A stretch of 64,000 bases of DNA from Chitinophaga terrae (ex Kim and Jung 2007) (GTDB lineage: Bacteria; Bacteroidota; Bacteroidia; Chitinophagales; Chitinophagaceae), in contig NZ_FNRL01000033.1 of assembly GCF_900107795.1 (NCBI RefSeq), positions 1 to 64,000 of the forward strand, in the 5' to 3' direction. The notes beneath the pieces are model-generated. The model did no database searches. It saw nothing but the letters and a program-made list of their open reading frames with translations, and was not told where the DNA came from. Numbering within the stretch: position 1 is the first letter of the stretch; every line of letters begins with the position of its first letter. The position numbers were made by a program, and so were the translations under genes. Below are positions 50,066 through 58,053 of this stretch, piece by piece.

Positions 50066-50818
50066 CTACCAATTATTTGGCTGAATATGGCTGGTGTCCA
50101 GTGTTTCGCCAGGCTTTAGCACATGGATCTCCAATCGTTGAATATCTTCCGTAAGCGCTTTCAGTTTCTCGGGAGTTCCGGTCAGGGATGGCATACTACC
50201 ATAATGGCAGGGAATTACGTGTTTTACCTTGAGCAATCTTGTAGCAAAAGCCGCTTCCAGTGGCCCCATGGTAAACCTGTCGCCTATCGGCAAAATAGCA
50301 ATATCAGGTTCGTAAATCTCGCCGATAAGTCCCATATCTCCGAATACGGAAGTATCGCCTGAATAGTAGACAGATACATCGTCGCTCATCCAGATTATAA
50401 ACCCGTTTGTAGCGTGCGGATACCCGGTTTTGCCACCTGGGAGGTTAATATGGGCGTGATGGCAGGCGTTGGTCATGGTAACCTTTACATCCAGCAATGA
50501 CACGGTGCCTCCTATATTCATTCGTTCAAACACATGATCAGGTACGCCGGCCATTTCTTCCAGGTATAGCCGGACCATTGGGTTCGCAATAACCTTTGGT
50601 GATTTGTTCAGAATAATATCAGCAAGCTTTACGTCCAGGTGATCTCCGTGTCCGTGCGTGATAAGGATAAGGTCTACTCTTTCGGGAACCTTCAACCCCT
50701 CAGGCAGCGCGGGATTATTGGTATACCATGGATCTACAAGTATGACGTGGCCCTCGGGAGTGGTGATCTGGAAGCTTGCATGCCCCAGGAACTGAATTTT
50801 TGAATGCCGGGTACTCAT
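50066..50818 (-). CDS. Metal-dependent hydrolase, UPF0173 (metallo-beta-lactamase fold)
   Basis: A 250-residue protein with the MBL zinc motif HGHGDH (His55, His57, Asp59, His60) in LILITHGHGDHLDV, a further His in CHHAHINLPGG and the C-terminal pair YSGDTSVFGDM and IPCHYGSMPSL. Family members are called UPF0173 metal-dependent hydrolases; the substrate is not known. It is cytoplasmic. It is first of a leftward pair with the GNAT gene. Confidence 0.92.
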   Translation of the reverse strand: MSTRHSKIQFLGHASFQITTPEGHVILVDPWYTNNPALPEGLKVPERVDLILITHGHGDHLDVKLADIILNKSPKVIANPMVRLYLEEMAGVPDHVFERMNIGGTVSLLDVKVTMTNACHHAHINLPGGKTGYPHATNGFIIWMSDDVSVYYSGDTSVFGDMGLIGEIYEPDIAILPIGDRFTMGPLEAAFATRLLKVKHVIPCHYGSMPSLTGTPEKLKALTEDIQRLEIHVLKPGETLDTSHIQPNNW

Positions 50819-50875
50819 ATTTCTGATGCTAAACGTTTATTCTAAATATACCATTATTCAGGTAAAGGATGCTTT

Positions 50876-50918
50876 TAAAAATAACAGCCTGACGAACAGA
50901 GATCCGTCAGGCTGTTAT
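50876..50918 (-). terminator. Intrinsic terminator after the lipocalin-like gene
   Basis: Perfect 14-base arms ATAACAGCCTGACG and CGTCAGGCTGTTAT (50881-50894, 50905-50918) followed leftward by TTTTTA. Confidence 0.85.
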
Positions 50919-50939
50919 GAATAATTTGTCCGTGTTCAA

Positions 50940-51431
50940 CTATCTGCGTTGTAATGTGTAGATAATTGCAGCGTTGGTATTTTCGAAATTCACGTTTGCT
51001 CTCCAGGTCATGATGCTTCCTGCGCCGGTAACCTGAACTCTGTAACCTTCGGTAACGTTCTTGGCTTTATCGCCGCTGTACAGCTTTTTAAACCCGAACA
51101 TAGTTACACCGCCTTGTTTGGTTAAAGACCATGCAATTTTTTGAGTTACAGGATTGCAACCGTTTTCAGTTGATGACAATGTATAAGAACCCATTGCATA
51201 GTTGTCTGGTAAAACCCATTGACTACCAATAAAGCATTTCGCATCCGCTTCGTCGAATACGGTAACTTTAGCTTTGTCGGGGATTCCTTCATATTTAATA
51301 TCAGTAAGCACCCAGTTACCTTTTACTGCAGCTTTATTGATATCTTGAGTAACACCTTGTTTAGGAGAGCAGGAAGATGCAATAATGGCTACCAGTGCCA
51401 GAAATAGTGCTGCAAAGGAAAGTCTTTTCAT
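50940..51431 (-). CDS. Lipocalin-like lipoprotein
   Basis: A 163-residue lipoprotein (LVAIIASSC, lipidated Cys near residue 21) with a lipocalin-type barrel: GNWVLTDIKYEG resembles the GxW start of lipocalins, and CFIGSQWVLPDNYAMGSYTL continues it. Such proteins hold small hydrophobic molecules in the envelope; the ligand is unknown. ATG at 51431 is chosen because the signal peptide MKRLSFAALFLAL begins there; a start at 51461 would add ten polar residues. It stands alone. Confidence 0.8.
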   Translation of the reverse strand: MKRLSFAALFLALVAIIASSCSPKQGVTQDINKAAVKGNWVLTDIKYEGIPDKAKVTVFDEADAKCFIGSQWVLPDNYAMGSYTLSSTENGCNPVTQKIAWSLTKQGGVTMFGFKKLYSGDKAKNVTEGYRVQVTGAGSIMTWRANVNFENTNAAIIYTLQRR

Positions 51432-51557
51432 TTGAATTGTATTTGTTTGTTTAATTGCCACGTATTCAACATATAGTTAACCTAAAAGGTTCTGTACTAC
51501 TGCAAAATACCTCGGCAAGTTCAGCATTTACAAGAAACGTACCAAATGAAAATTTCG

Positions 51558-52046
51558 TTATGGAGCCTGCGAGCCGGCCGACTGGACTTTTATTTTAATT
51601 AGTGCATCTTCAAAGCGGGTCGATTGGCGATAGAAATGCCAGGTACTGGCAGCCAATGCCATGATAATGATTACCATTGCTATTAACACACATCTCCACC
51701 AGATACTGACAGTCATACGTCTTTTCCAGAATGGTTCAAGTATATAGGTATCTTTAGGGGGCGGAGTATGATAACGTTGGTATCTGCCGGTATTTCCATC
51801 CGGTCCGTTATTGTTGGCATCATCGGTTTTAAAACGATTGAGAATGATACTTCCGAGCGCGACGGGCGGCATTTCACCTTCTTCCACCAGCTTATTTTCA
51901 ATCCTGATCTCAGCAGCGGCAAATTCAACATCGAGTATCGGGTAAACCCGCCTCAACGCAAAAAGCTCTGCATCTTCCTGCGCAGAGGTAAGGCCGAGCA
52001 GATAGCGCTCAATGATCCCACTTTCAATATATTCATGAATATTCAC
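51558..52046 (-). CDS. Short RskA-like anti-sigma homologue B
   Basis: A 162-residue protein. Its first 60 residues (YIESGIIERYLLGLTSAQED, RRVYPILDVEFAAAEIRIEN) match the cytoplasmic sigma-binding part of RskA-type anti-sigma proteins of Bacteroidota. A single membrane helix lies near 120-137 (WWRCVLIAMVIIIMALAAST), and only about 25 residues follow. The usual large periplasmic RskA domain is missing. It is paralogous to the next gene upstream, which has the same layout. Confidence 0.75.
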   Translation of the reverse strand: MNIHEYIESGIIERYLLGLTSAQEDAELFALRRVYPILDVEFAAAEIRIENKLVEEGEMPPVALGSIILNRFKTDDANNNGPDGNTGRYQRYHTPPPKDTYILEPFWKRRMTVSIWWRCVLIAMVIIIMALAASTWHFYRQSTRFEDALIKIKVQSAGSQAP

Positions 52047-52150
52047 TTCACAACTTGCAAAAAGCTGAAAAAGATATAGATATATATTTATATACGTTTA
52101 ACTGGAGTGCTCCGGATTCTCAACAAGTGAAAATAAGAAAAATAAAATCA

Positions 52151-52618
52151 TCACGAAGCGGTTACCTGCTCCTGTTGGAAAACAGGATGCAGGCTGCTAT
52201 GGTTTTCCTGTGTTTGTCTGTATTTCAGGTAATAGAAAATGGCGAGGAACAGGAAAACCTTAGACATGATAAAAAAAATAATGAAAAAGATCTTCCACCA
52301 TTTATGAACAAGAATATGATTCTTGTCCTGGGGGTGAATATTGATAAAAGTATAATTGGAGCCTGGGTCCGGTTCAGTATAGGCATTCCCGTTTTCCCAG
52401 CGAACTCGTTGTAACACCCTGTCTTTTAGCTCCATAGGAGGCAAAGGCGACTCATCGAACGCGGCTCTTTCCAGGCGGCGTTCAACAATATCAATTTCTG
52501 TATCCAGCTCCGGATACAAACGCCTCATATGCTGCAATTCATACACCTCTTCCTCCGTTGCCAGACCCAGCACATAAGACTCAATGATACCGCTTTCGAT
52601 GTAAAATTTTAGTTCCAA
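52151..52618 (-). CDS. Short RskA-like anti-sigma homologue A
   Basis: A 155-residue protein with the N-terminal RskA-like domain (YIESGIIESYVLGLATEEEV, RRLYPELDTEIDIVERRLER), then PLPPMELKDRVLQRV, a membrane helix (IFFIIFFIMSKVFLFLAIFYYL) and a short C-terminal tail. It overlaps the ECF sigma gene by 10 bases, so it is the primary partner. The paralogue B follows 105 bases downstream. No periplasmic sensor domain remains. Confidence 0.8.
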   Translation of the reverse strand: MELKFYIESGIIESYVLGLATEEEVYELQHMRRLYPELDTEIDIVERRLERAAFDESPLPPMELKDRVLQRVRWENGNAYTEPDPGSNYTFINIHPQDKNHILVHKWWKIFFIIFFIMSKVFLFLAIFYYLKYRQTQENHSSLHPVFQQEQVTAS

Positions 52619-53121
52619 TTGCTTTTCAGATATTGTCTGAAAGATCGCATTGCTTCCTTCAGGGTTTCATTTATTTGCTCGTCCGGCTGCGCCATAATAC
52701 GAGCTATCGTTGCTACTGATAATCCTTTGAAAAAACTTAGTCGAAAAACCTGTTGCTGATCGGTTGGTAAAAGAAGATAAAACTTCTGCAGGATACCTTC
52801 CTCTTGTTTAATCAATTCGGCCCCTGTTAAAGCCGAGTCAGGTATCATTTCCTGTATCGCATATTCGCGGGTTTTCCGCATTAACCAGGTAAATAAAGAA
52901 TGATGCCCGGAAGTATGGAAAGAACCAATGTGATGAAAGGCCCAATTATATACCCTTACTATTACATCCGCCGCTTTAGTCTCTGTCACAACCAGCTGTA
53001 ATGCTATGCTGTACAGTGCTCCGGCATACTTGTCATACAACCACTCCTTTGCTGCGGGATCTCCAAGAGCCAACCTTTCAATGAGCAATTGCTCATTAAT
53101 ATGTGCCAAATCTCGCCTCAA
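52609..53121 (-). CDS. ECF RNA polymerase sigma factor
   Basis: A 170-residue sigma-70 family protein. Region 2 is KEWLYDKYAGALYSIALQL and region 4 is LPTDQQQVFRLSFFKGLSVATIARIM (written in part). Region 2.3-2.4 is diverged (NWAFHHIGSFHTSGHHSL). It overlaps by 10 bases the gene for RskA-like homologue A. The signal and targets are unknown. Third ECF system in the window. Confidence 0.85.
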   Translation of the reverse strand: MRRDLAHINEQLLIERLALGDPAAKEWLYDKYAGALYSIALQLVVTETKAADVIVRVYNWAFHHIGSFHTSGHHSLFTWLMRKTREYAIQEMIPDSALTGAELIKQEEGILQKFYLLLPTDQQQVFRLSFFKGLSVATIARIMAQPDEQINETLKEAMRSFRQYLKSNWN

Positions 53122-53176
53122 AGGATATGATACCGGTTTTGATTGCTAATATAGAAAAATGTGTGGTAACAGCCAA

Positions 53177-53560
53177 TTAAGGGGCCATTTTAAGCAGAAA
53201 TGGACAAATGGGCTTTATAAGTGCATGCAATAAAGCCAATATTGCTGACCATAAACCGGCTCCAGTTCCCGGGCGGGTATATATGGTTGGGTTCCCTGAT
53301 GGCACTAAGAAAACCACTCCTGTCATTCTTCCATCTATCCTCGCCACAAATGTATCCGTGCCCGTTAATAACGCAGTTATCCGGTCGCGGTCTTTCAGGT
53401 TACCTTCCAGCGTTGCCCAGTTTTCCGGAGTTAAAACCTGCCGGAACTGGCTGTAACTCTCCGATAACAGGGAAATGATATCGGTAATGTTACCGGGGGT
53501 AGCCTCATGTAATTGAAGTATATCCATTGACGTTATCTGTTTAACAATTTTATTTTTCAC
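53177..53560 (-). pseudogene. Broken GNAT acetyltransferase gene
   Basis: The first 85 residues read as a normal N-acetyltransferase N-terminus (LLSESYSQFRQVLTPENWATL, VARIDGRMTGVVFLVPSGNPT), but the acetyl-CoA loop never appears. At a TATATAT run near 53279-53285 a two-base change shifts the frame: in the alternative frame IYPPGNWSRFM resembles family sequence, while the present frame reads on into unrelated residues and stops. Even the restored frame ends about 30 codons later at 53189. So the gene is frameshifted and truncated. Confidence 0.6.
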
Positions 53561-53647
53561 TTGTTGTTGTATACTTATCCCCCCATCACAGGGAGCAGCT
53601 TGAAAAAGATGCGTTCAAGATATTTAGATCATCCTGAACATTGGTAT

Positions 53648-54655
53648 ATGAAGCGATTACTATCCTGTTTACTTCTTTGCCTTCCGGCGCTTTTCGCTAC
53701 CGCACAGGTAACACAGGATGCAACGCGCCAACTGCAGATCTTTGAAGACGACGATTATTTCAATATCTGGGGACGGGGAACCGACAGGGCATATAGTAAT
53801 GGCAGCAGTATCGCTTACCTGTATATGAAAAACAAGCAATCCACTTTTCTCGATAAATGGCTGCTTCACCAGGCGGGGGCCGATGGCATCAATGTATTTG
53901 AATGGGACCTGATGCAGATCATGATCACCCCCAATCAAATTGCTGATACTTCTTACCAGCCCAAGGATTTCTATTATGCAGGCGCCTTATTCGCCACCCA
54001 TGCCCTCAGCTCTTATAATCCTATAAAAAAATATGGTTTCCGGACAGAGATCGTTTTCGGAGTGATGGGCCCCTGGGCGCTTGCCAGGGAAACCCAGACC
54101 TTCTTTCATAACCTCATCAACTACCAGCCACCCCGCGGATGGGAAAACCAGGTGCCTAACGCTCCCCTGCTGAACTATAACTTCAGCTTTGAGGTCATGC
54201 TCTGGAACCCTGTTAAGGCATTGGAAGTGATCGGAGGGCTTGACGCCAAAGCAGGCACCATGACCACCAGTGCAACCCTGTACTCTTACCTGCGTTATGG
54301 CCTGATCAACCCCTACTTCGGAGATATTGATCTTAAAACCGCTACCAGTCGCAGGTTCCAGCTTTATGTAATGGCCAGGCCCCAGGTTTCTGTTATCGCA
54401 TATAATGCTTTGCTACAGGGAGGTATATTCAGGTCGACCAGCGGAAACTTTGAAGAACTGGCCGGTCAGCAACGTACGCACATGCGGAATTTTACCATAG
54501 GGATGGATTACGGGATCGGCATCGTGATCAAAAGAACCACTATCAGCTATACCCAGAAAACCCGGACTGAGTGGATGAGCGGAACAGGAAAACATTCTGT
54601 TGGCAACATCACGCTAACTATTCCCATAAGCCGTAAAACCATTCCGGGGAAATAA
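53648..54655 (+). CDS. LpxR-family outer-membrane lipid A deacylase
   Basis: A 335-residue protein (DUF2219) with signal peptide (LLSCLLLCLPALFATAQ). The family segment EDDDYFNIWGRGTDRAYSNG is present near the mature start, where Salmonella LpxR has its active Asn/Asp/Thr. Aromatic barrel strands follow to the end. LpxR removes the 3'-acyloxyacyl chain of lipid A; substrate here is by family. ATG at 53648 is used; an earlier frame start at 53561 would add 29 residues with no signal-peptide character. A downstream lipoprotein gene begins 22 bases later. Confidence 0.85.
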   Translation: MKRLLSCLLLCLPALFATAQVTQDATRQLQIFEDDDYFNIWGRGTDRAYSNGSSIAYLYMKNKQSTFLDKWLLHQAGADGINVFEWDLMQIMITPNQIADTSYQPKDFYYAGALFATHALSSYNPIKKYGFRTEIVFGVMGPWALARETQTFFHNLINYQPPRGWENQVPNAPLLNYNFSFEVMLWNPVKALEVIGGLDAKAGTMTTSATLYSYLRYGLINPYFGDIDLKTATSRRFQLYVMARPQVSVIAYNALLQGGIFRSTSGNFEELAGQQRTHMRNFTIGMDYGIGIVIKRTTISYTQKTRTEWMSGTGKHSVGNITLTIPISRKTIPGK

Positions 54656-54676
54656 TGTTATTCTAAAAAACAAACC

Positions 54677-55201
54677 ATGATGCATTACCGCTTTTCAGCC
54701 ATCGTTTTATTGTTCCTCCTGGCATCCTGCGGGGGAAATAACCAGAAGATCAACCAGACCGATACCACTCTTGATGTTTCCGCTACAACCAGCGGACAAT
54801 TGGATGTAAACCCTTTATCCGGCTACTTTGTGAAGAACACTATCCAGGTGACAGATAGCCTGACGTTCTGGATCGTAGACAACCAGCAGGCTTTCGACAG
54901 CCTGTTTGGCGTAGCCAAAACCATGAATAACACCATTACCCAACCTGATTTTGGTACCCAGGTAGTTGTAGCCGCCACCATGCCTCCTTCCTGGTATAAT
55001 ACCCGGATAGAACTGGCGGCAGCAACGCTCGACGACGCCACCAATAACGCCACCATGCGCTTTGCCACCGCATCAGATGCAAACAAGAGCAGTTCCTCCA
55101 TTACCCCCCTCTGGCTGGGTACTGTACCTAAAAACGGGAAACAGACTTTTAACTTCTATAACGGGGATAAACTGGCGACCAGTATTACAACAATTCAGTA
55201 A
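54677..55201 (+). CDS. Exported lipoprotein of unknown family
   Basis: A 174-residue lipoprotein (LFLLASCGG) with a Gln/Thr-rich start and a compact beta-rich body (YFVKNTIQVTDSLTFWIVDN, QVVVAATMPPSWYNTRIE). No enzyme motif is seen and I do not recognise the family. It is probably co-transcribed with the LpxR-like gene 22 bases upstream and ends 46 bases before the Ig-like lipoprotein gene. Confidence 0.7.
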   Translation: MMHYRFSAIVLLFLLASCGGNNQKINQTDTTLDVSATTSGQLDVNPLSGYFVKNTIQVTDSLTFWIVDNQQAFDSLFGVAKTMNNTITQPDFGTQVVVAATMPPSWYNTRIELAAATLDDATNNATMRFATASDANKSSSSITPLWLGTVPKNGKQTFNFYNGDKLATSITTIQ

Positions 55202-55246
55202 CGAATTTTCACATTTGCCTTTCTGCTTTCTCCTTATCTTCGCTCC

Positions 55247-56707
55247 ATGAATCAATTTTTCAGGAGCTGGACATTCTGGCTGATGTTTATTTTCGTTTCG
55301 GTTTTATTTACAAGATGCGCCAATATAGTTCCGCCAAGCGGCGGCCCTAAAGATACCCTGGCGCCGGTATTGCTGAAATCCACCCCTCCGGATTCATCGC
55401 TGCATTTCGACAGTAAAAAAGTGAATTTCATTTTTGATGAATATATAGAGTTGGATAATGTAAACGATAAACTGATCGTATCTCCCACCCTGGCCAGGCA
55501 ACCCATCGTAACTGCCAAGTTGCATACCCTGACCATAGAGATCAAGGATACGCTGAAACCTAATACCACTTATACTTTTAACCTCGCAGATGCGGTAAGG
55601 GATATCAATGAACGGAATGCAATTCCTGATTTCCAATACGTGGTTTCGACAGGCGACTACCTTGACAGCCTGCAGGTGACAGGCACCATTATCAATGCCG
55701 AGTTGGGAACTCTCGACAGCAACGTGGCCGTAATGTTATACCGTGGCCTTGAAGATTCTATCGTTACTAAGGAAAAACCTGTATACTACGCCAAATCGAA
55801 AGGCGATGGCTCGTTCAGGTTTAAGAACCTGGCGCCGGGCACATACAAGATATTTGCTTTGAAAGAAGAAGACAGGGATCTTCAATACAGCCAGCCTTCT
55901 GAACAGATTGCCTTCATCGAAGCTCCTATTGTACTGGAAGATAAAAACATTTCAGGCGTTAACATGCTGTTGTTCATGGAAAACGACAGTACAATAAAGC
56001 CTGCGCCGGAGTTTGTGGATTCTACGGAGGTACAGCAGGAAGAAGACACAGAGAAGAAGAAAAAGAAATTGCCAAAGCTCGCTGCCACCGCTCAGCTTAA
56101 TAATGGCCTGCAGGAATTGCCGGCGCCGTTGAAGCTCACCTTCAGCCTGCCGCTCCGCAACCTGGATAGCAACAGGATTATACTGGGAGAAGACAGCGCC
56201 TATACGCCTGTTACTTTTACCAGCACCATGGACTCTACAAAAACCTCTTTATCTATTGGTTATCAATGGAAAGAGGGCAATCCATACAGGTTGATCATTC
56301 CGAAAGACGCCGCCACCGATACTGCCGGTCAGCAGATGGCAAAAGCGGATACTATTGCCTTCAGGACCAAGAAGAGCAGCGACTATGCCATCTTCACGGT
56401 TACGGAGCTGAACATCAGCGACAGCGCCAGACAGGCCATCAACGATACTTCTATGCATTACGTGGTGCAGCTGGTACAGGATAAGACTATCAAATATTCA
56501 GGTACTATTGTGAACGGAAAATGGAGTCAGCGCTTTATTACACCGGGCGAGTATGAGATCAGGCTGCTGTTGGATAAGAATGGCAACGGGAAATGGGATC
56601 GGGGCAGTTACTTCAAAGATCCTAAACGACAACCCGAAAGGGTGATCGTTATTGAGAAAGTGAATCTCAAAGCGTATTGGACAGTACCTAAGAAAATCAG
56701 CATCTGA
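55247..56707 (+). CDS. Ig-like-domain lipoprotein (Big_5/SbsA type)
   Basis: A 486-residue lipoprotein (VLFTRCANIVPPSGGPKDT). The N-terminal Ig-like domain (VNFIFDEYIELDNVNDKLIV, LKPNTTYTFNLADAVRDI) is the Big_5/SbsA type, followed by a prealbumin-like repeat (GDGSFRFKNLAPGTYKIFAL), an acidic-to-basic linker at about 263-280 (EEDTEKKKKKLPK) and more beta domains. It is conserved in Bacteroidota, next to recR in this genome. The linker carries a charged run in the middle of the protein. Function is unknown. Confidence 0.85.
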   Translation: MNQFFRSWTFWLMFIFVSVLFTRCANIVPPSGGPKDTLAPVLLKSTPPDSSLHFDSKKVNFIFDEYIELDNVNDKLIVSPTLARQPIVTAKLHTLTIEIKDTLKPNTTYTFNLADAVRDINERNAIPDFQYVVSTGDYLDSLQVTGTIINAELGTLDSNVAVMLYRGLEDSIVTKEKPVYYAKSKGDGSFRFKNLAPGTYKIFALKEEDRDLQYSQPSEQIAFIEAPIVLEDKNISGVNMLLFMENDSTIKPAPEFVDSTEVQQEEDTEKKKKKLPKLAATAQLNNGLQELPAPLKLTFSLPLRNLDSNRIILGEDSAYTPVTFTSTMDSTKTSLSIGYQWKEGNPYRLIIPKDAATDTAGQQMAKADTIAFRTKKSSDYAIFTVTELNISDSARQAINDTSMHYVVQLVQDKTIKYSGTIVNGKWSQRFITPGEYEIRLLLDKNGNGKWDRGSYFKDPKRQPERVIVIEKVNLKAYWTVPKKISI

Positions 56708-56731
56708 GGCCAGGGTACACTGCATTATTAG

Positions 56732-56739
56732 TAACTTTG
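56732..56739 (+). promoter_or_regulatory. -7 promoter element TAACTTTG four bases before recR
   Basis: Perfect TAnnTTTG ending 4 bases before the ATG at 56744. Transcription would begin at or beside the start codon, so a leaderless message is expected. Confidence 0.6.
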
Positions 56740-56743
56740 TAAT

Positions 56744-57364
56744 ATGGTTTTTTCGTCTGCATTAATAGAAAACGCGGTAAATGAGTTTGCCAAATTACCG
56801 GGTATCGGTAAAAAAACGGCCCTTAGGTTGATCTTACATTTATTAAAGCAGGATACCGCACAGGTGCAACAGTTCAGTGATGCTATTGCACGTATGCGCC
56901 AGCAGATCAAATTTTGCAAAGTATGCCATAATGTATCAGACGCAGATACCTGCGGCATCTGCAGCAATCATTCCCGGCAACGGCAGGTGGTTTGCGTGGT
57001 CGAAAGCATCCGGGATGTAATGGCCATCGAAAATACCCAGCAATTCAATGGTTTATACCACGTGCTGGGAGGCATTATTTCGCCGGTTGACGGGATAGGA
57101 CCCGATCAGCTCAATATTCACTCGCTGGTTGAACGCGTTCAGCATCAAGGTGTTGAAGAGGTTATTATGGCGGTTAGCCCTACCATTGAAGGAGATACCA
57201 CCATCTACTATCTTTCCAAAAAGTTGAAAGACTGGCCTGTTAAGATCACTACTATTGCCAGGGGAATTGCCTTTGGCGGCGAGCTGGAATATGCCGATGA
57301 AATGACGCTGGCAAGGTCTATCAGTAACCGGCTCCCTCTTGAAAGCTACGTCCAGAACAAATAA
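56744..57364 (+). CDS. recR: Recombination mediator protein RecR
   Basis: Works with RecO and RecF to load RecA on gaps. The 206-residue protein has the helix-hairpin-helix (KLPGIGKKTALRLILHLL), the zinc finger (CKVCHNVSDADTCGIC), the Toprim domain (VVCVVESIRDVMAIENT) and a C-terminal Walker-like segment (FGGELEYADEMTLARSI). Length is normal. It follows the Ig-like lipoprotein gene after 36 bases but has its own close -7 element. Confidence 0.97.
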   Translation: MVFSSALIENAVNEFAKLPGIGKKTALRLILHLLKQDTAQVQQFSDAIARMRQQIKFCKVCHNVSDADTCGICSNHSRQRQVVCVVESIRDVMAIENTQQFNGLYHVLGGIISPVDGIGPDQLNIHSLVERVQHQGVEEVIMAVSPTIEGDTTIYYLSKKLKDWPVKITTIARGIAFGGELEYADEMTLARSISNRLPLESYVQNK

Positions 57365-57380
57365 TCTTTATTATATACAA

Positions 57381-57408
57381 AAAAATACGGGTGCTCAACA
57401 GCACCCGT
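57381..57408 (-). terminator. Bidirectional terminator between recR and the small gene at 57449
   Basis: Arms ACGGGTGCT and AGCACCCGT; leftward the stem is followed by ATTTTTTT, rightward only by CTTCGTTT. Confidence 0.85.
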
Positions 57409-57448
57409 CTTCGTTTAACCTGTAATTCCACGTTATGAAAAAGGTTGA

Positions 57449-57655
57449 TCAGCGCTTCTCCTTCTCAGCAGAAGGCTGAAATAATGTATGGTTGGTTTCT
57501 GATTGTTGTTGCAGTTCTTTCCACCGCTGCATTTCATACTTGTTGATAAAGCATACCTTGAATACTTCCGGCTGGCCGCTGTTGGTTGGTACCGGTTGAA
57601 GACCCAGGCTGGCCAGGTGTTTATGCAGGGTATGGATGTGTTCTGATATTGTCAT
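57449..57655 (-). CDS. Small protein of unknown function, 68 residues
   Basis: A 68-residue cytoplasmic protein (MTISEHIHTLHKHLASLGLQ), Gln- and Glu-rich at the C-terminus. I do not recognise a family. Support comes from the strong leftward terminator 41 bases after its stop and protein-like composition. Confidence 0.5.
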   Translation of the reverse strand: MTISEHIHTLHKHLASLGLQPVPTNSGQPEVFKVCFINKYEMQRWKELQQQSETNHTLFQPSAEKEKR

Positions 57656-57970
57656 ATCTGAATCAGTTTTGTTGTAATAAATGTTAAGCAGAACTTAATG
57701 ACAATAAATTCTCAATTGCAGCAGCAATTCGATGAGGTGCAGGCGGAGGGCTGGTGGGTGGCCATGGCCATATATATCATTATATTTCTATCACTTTGTT
57801 GCATGTCTTACTATTACCCTACAAATATAATAGACTTTATAGACTACCGCCAAATTAATTTTATATTAATAACTAAAATCTATATTAAAAGATAAAGATA
57901 TAGGTAGACAAAAGAAGTCCCGGGAACCCGCTCCAACTGGCATAAAACCTAAAAATAGCGGGGAAAGAGT
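57656..57970. other. A/T-rich gene-free stretch before metH
   Basis: Contains the divergent upstream regions of the small leftward gene and metH. A weak 65-codon plus-strand reading at 57698 is not supported. Nothing else is recognisable. Confidence 0.4.
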
Positions 57971-57978
57971 TATATTTG
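57971..57978 (+). promoter_or_regulatory. -7 promoter element TATATTTG for the metH pair
   Basis: Perfect TAnnTTTG; transcription is expected to start near 57985, giving a leader of about 70 bases before the ATG at 58054. Confidence 0.65.
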
Positions 57979-57986
57979 TAAACTCT

Positions 57987-58018
57987 TCGGGGTGGATTTG
58001 TTTATTGTTCGGCCCCGG
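57987..58018 (+). other. Hairpin in the metH leader
   Basis: CGGGG (57988-57992) pairs with CCCCG (58013-58017), extended by G-U pairs to seven, with an 18-base loop. A GTTTAAAC word follows at 58020-58027 and could pair back to GTAAACT at 57978. It is not a riboswitch class that I recognise. Confidence 0.35.
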
Positions 58019-58053
58019 TGTTTAAACGTAACTAATAAACATCAAAGCTAATT

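Noticed and set aside
57698..57895. 65-codon plus-strand reading with a possible membrane segment (WWVAMAIYIIIFLSLCC)
   Set aside because: Very A/T-rich second half, no promoter, no terminator and no recognisable family; chance in A/T-rich DNA is likely.
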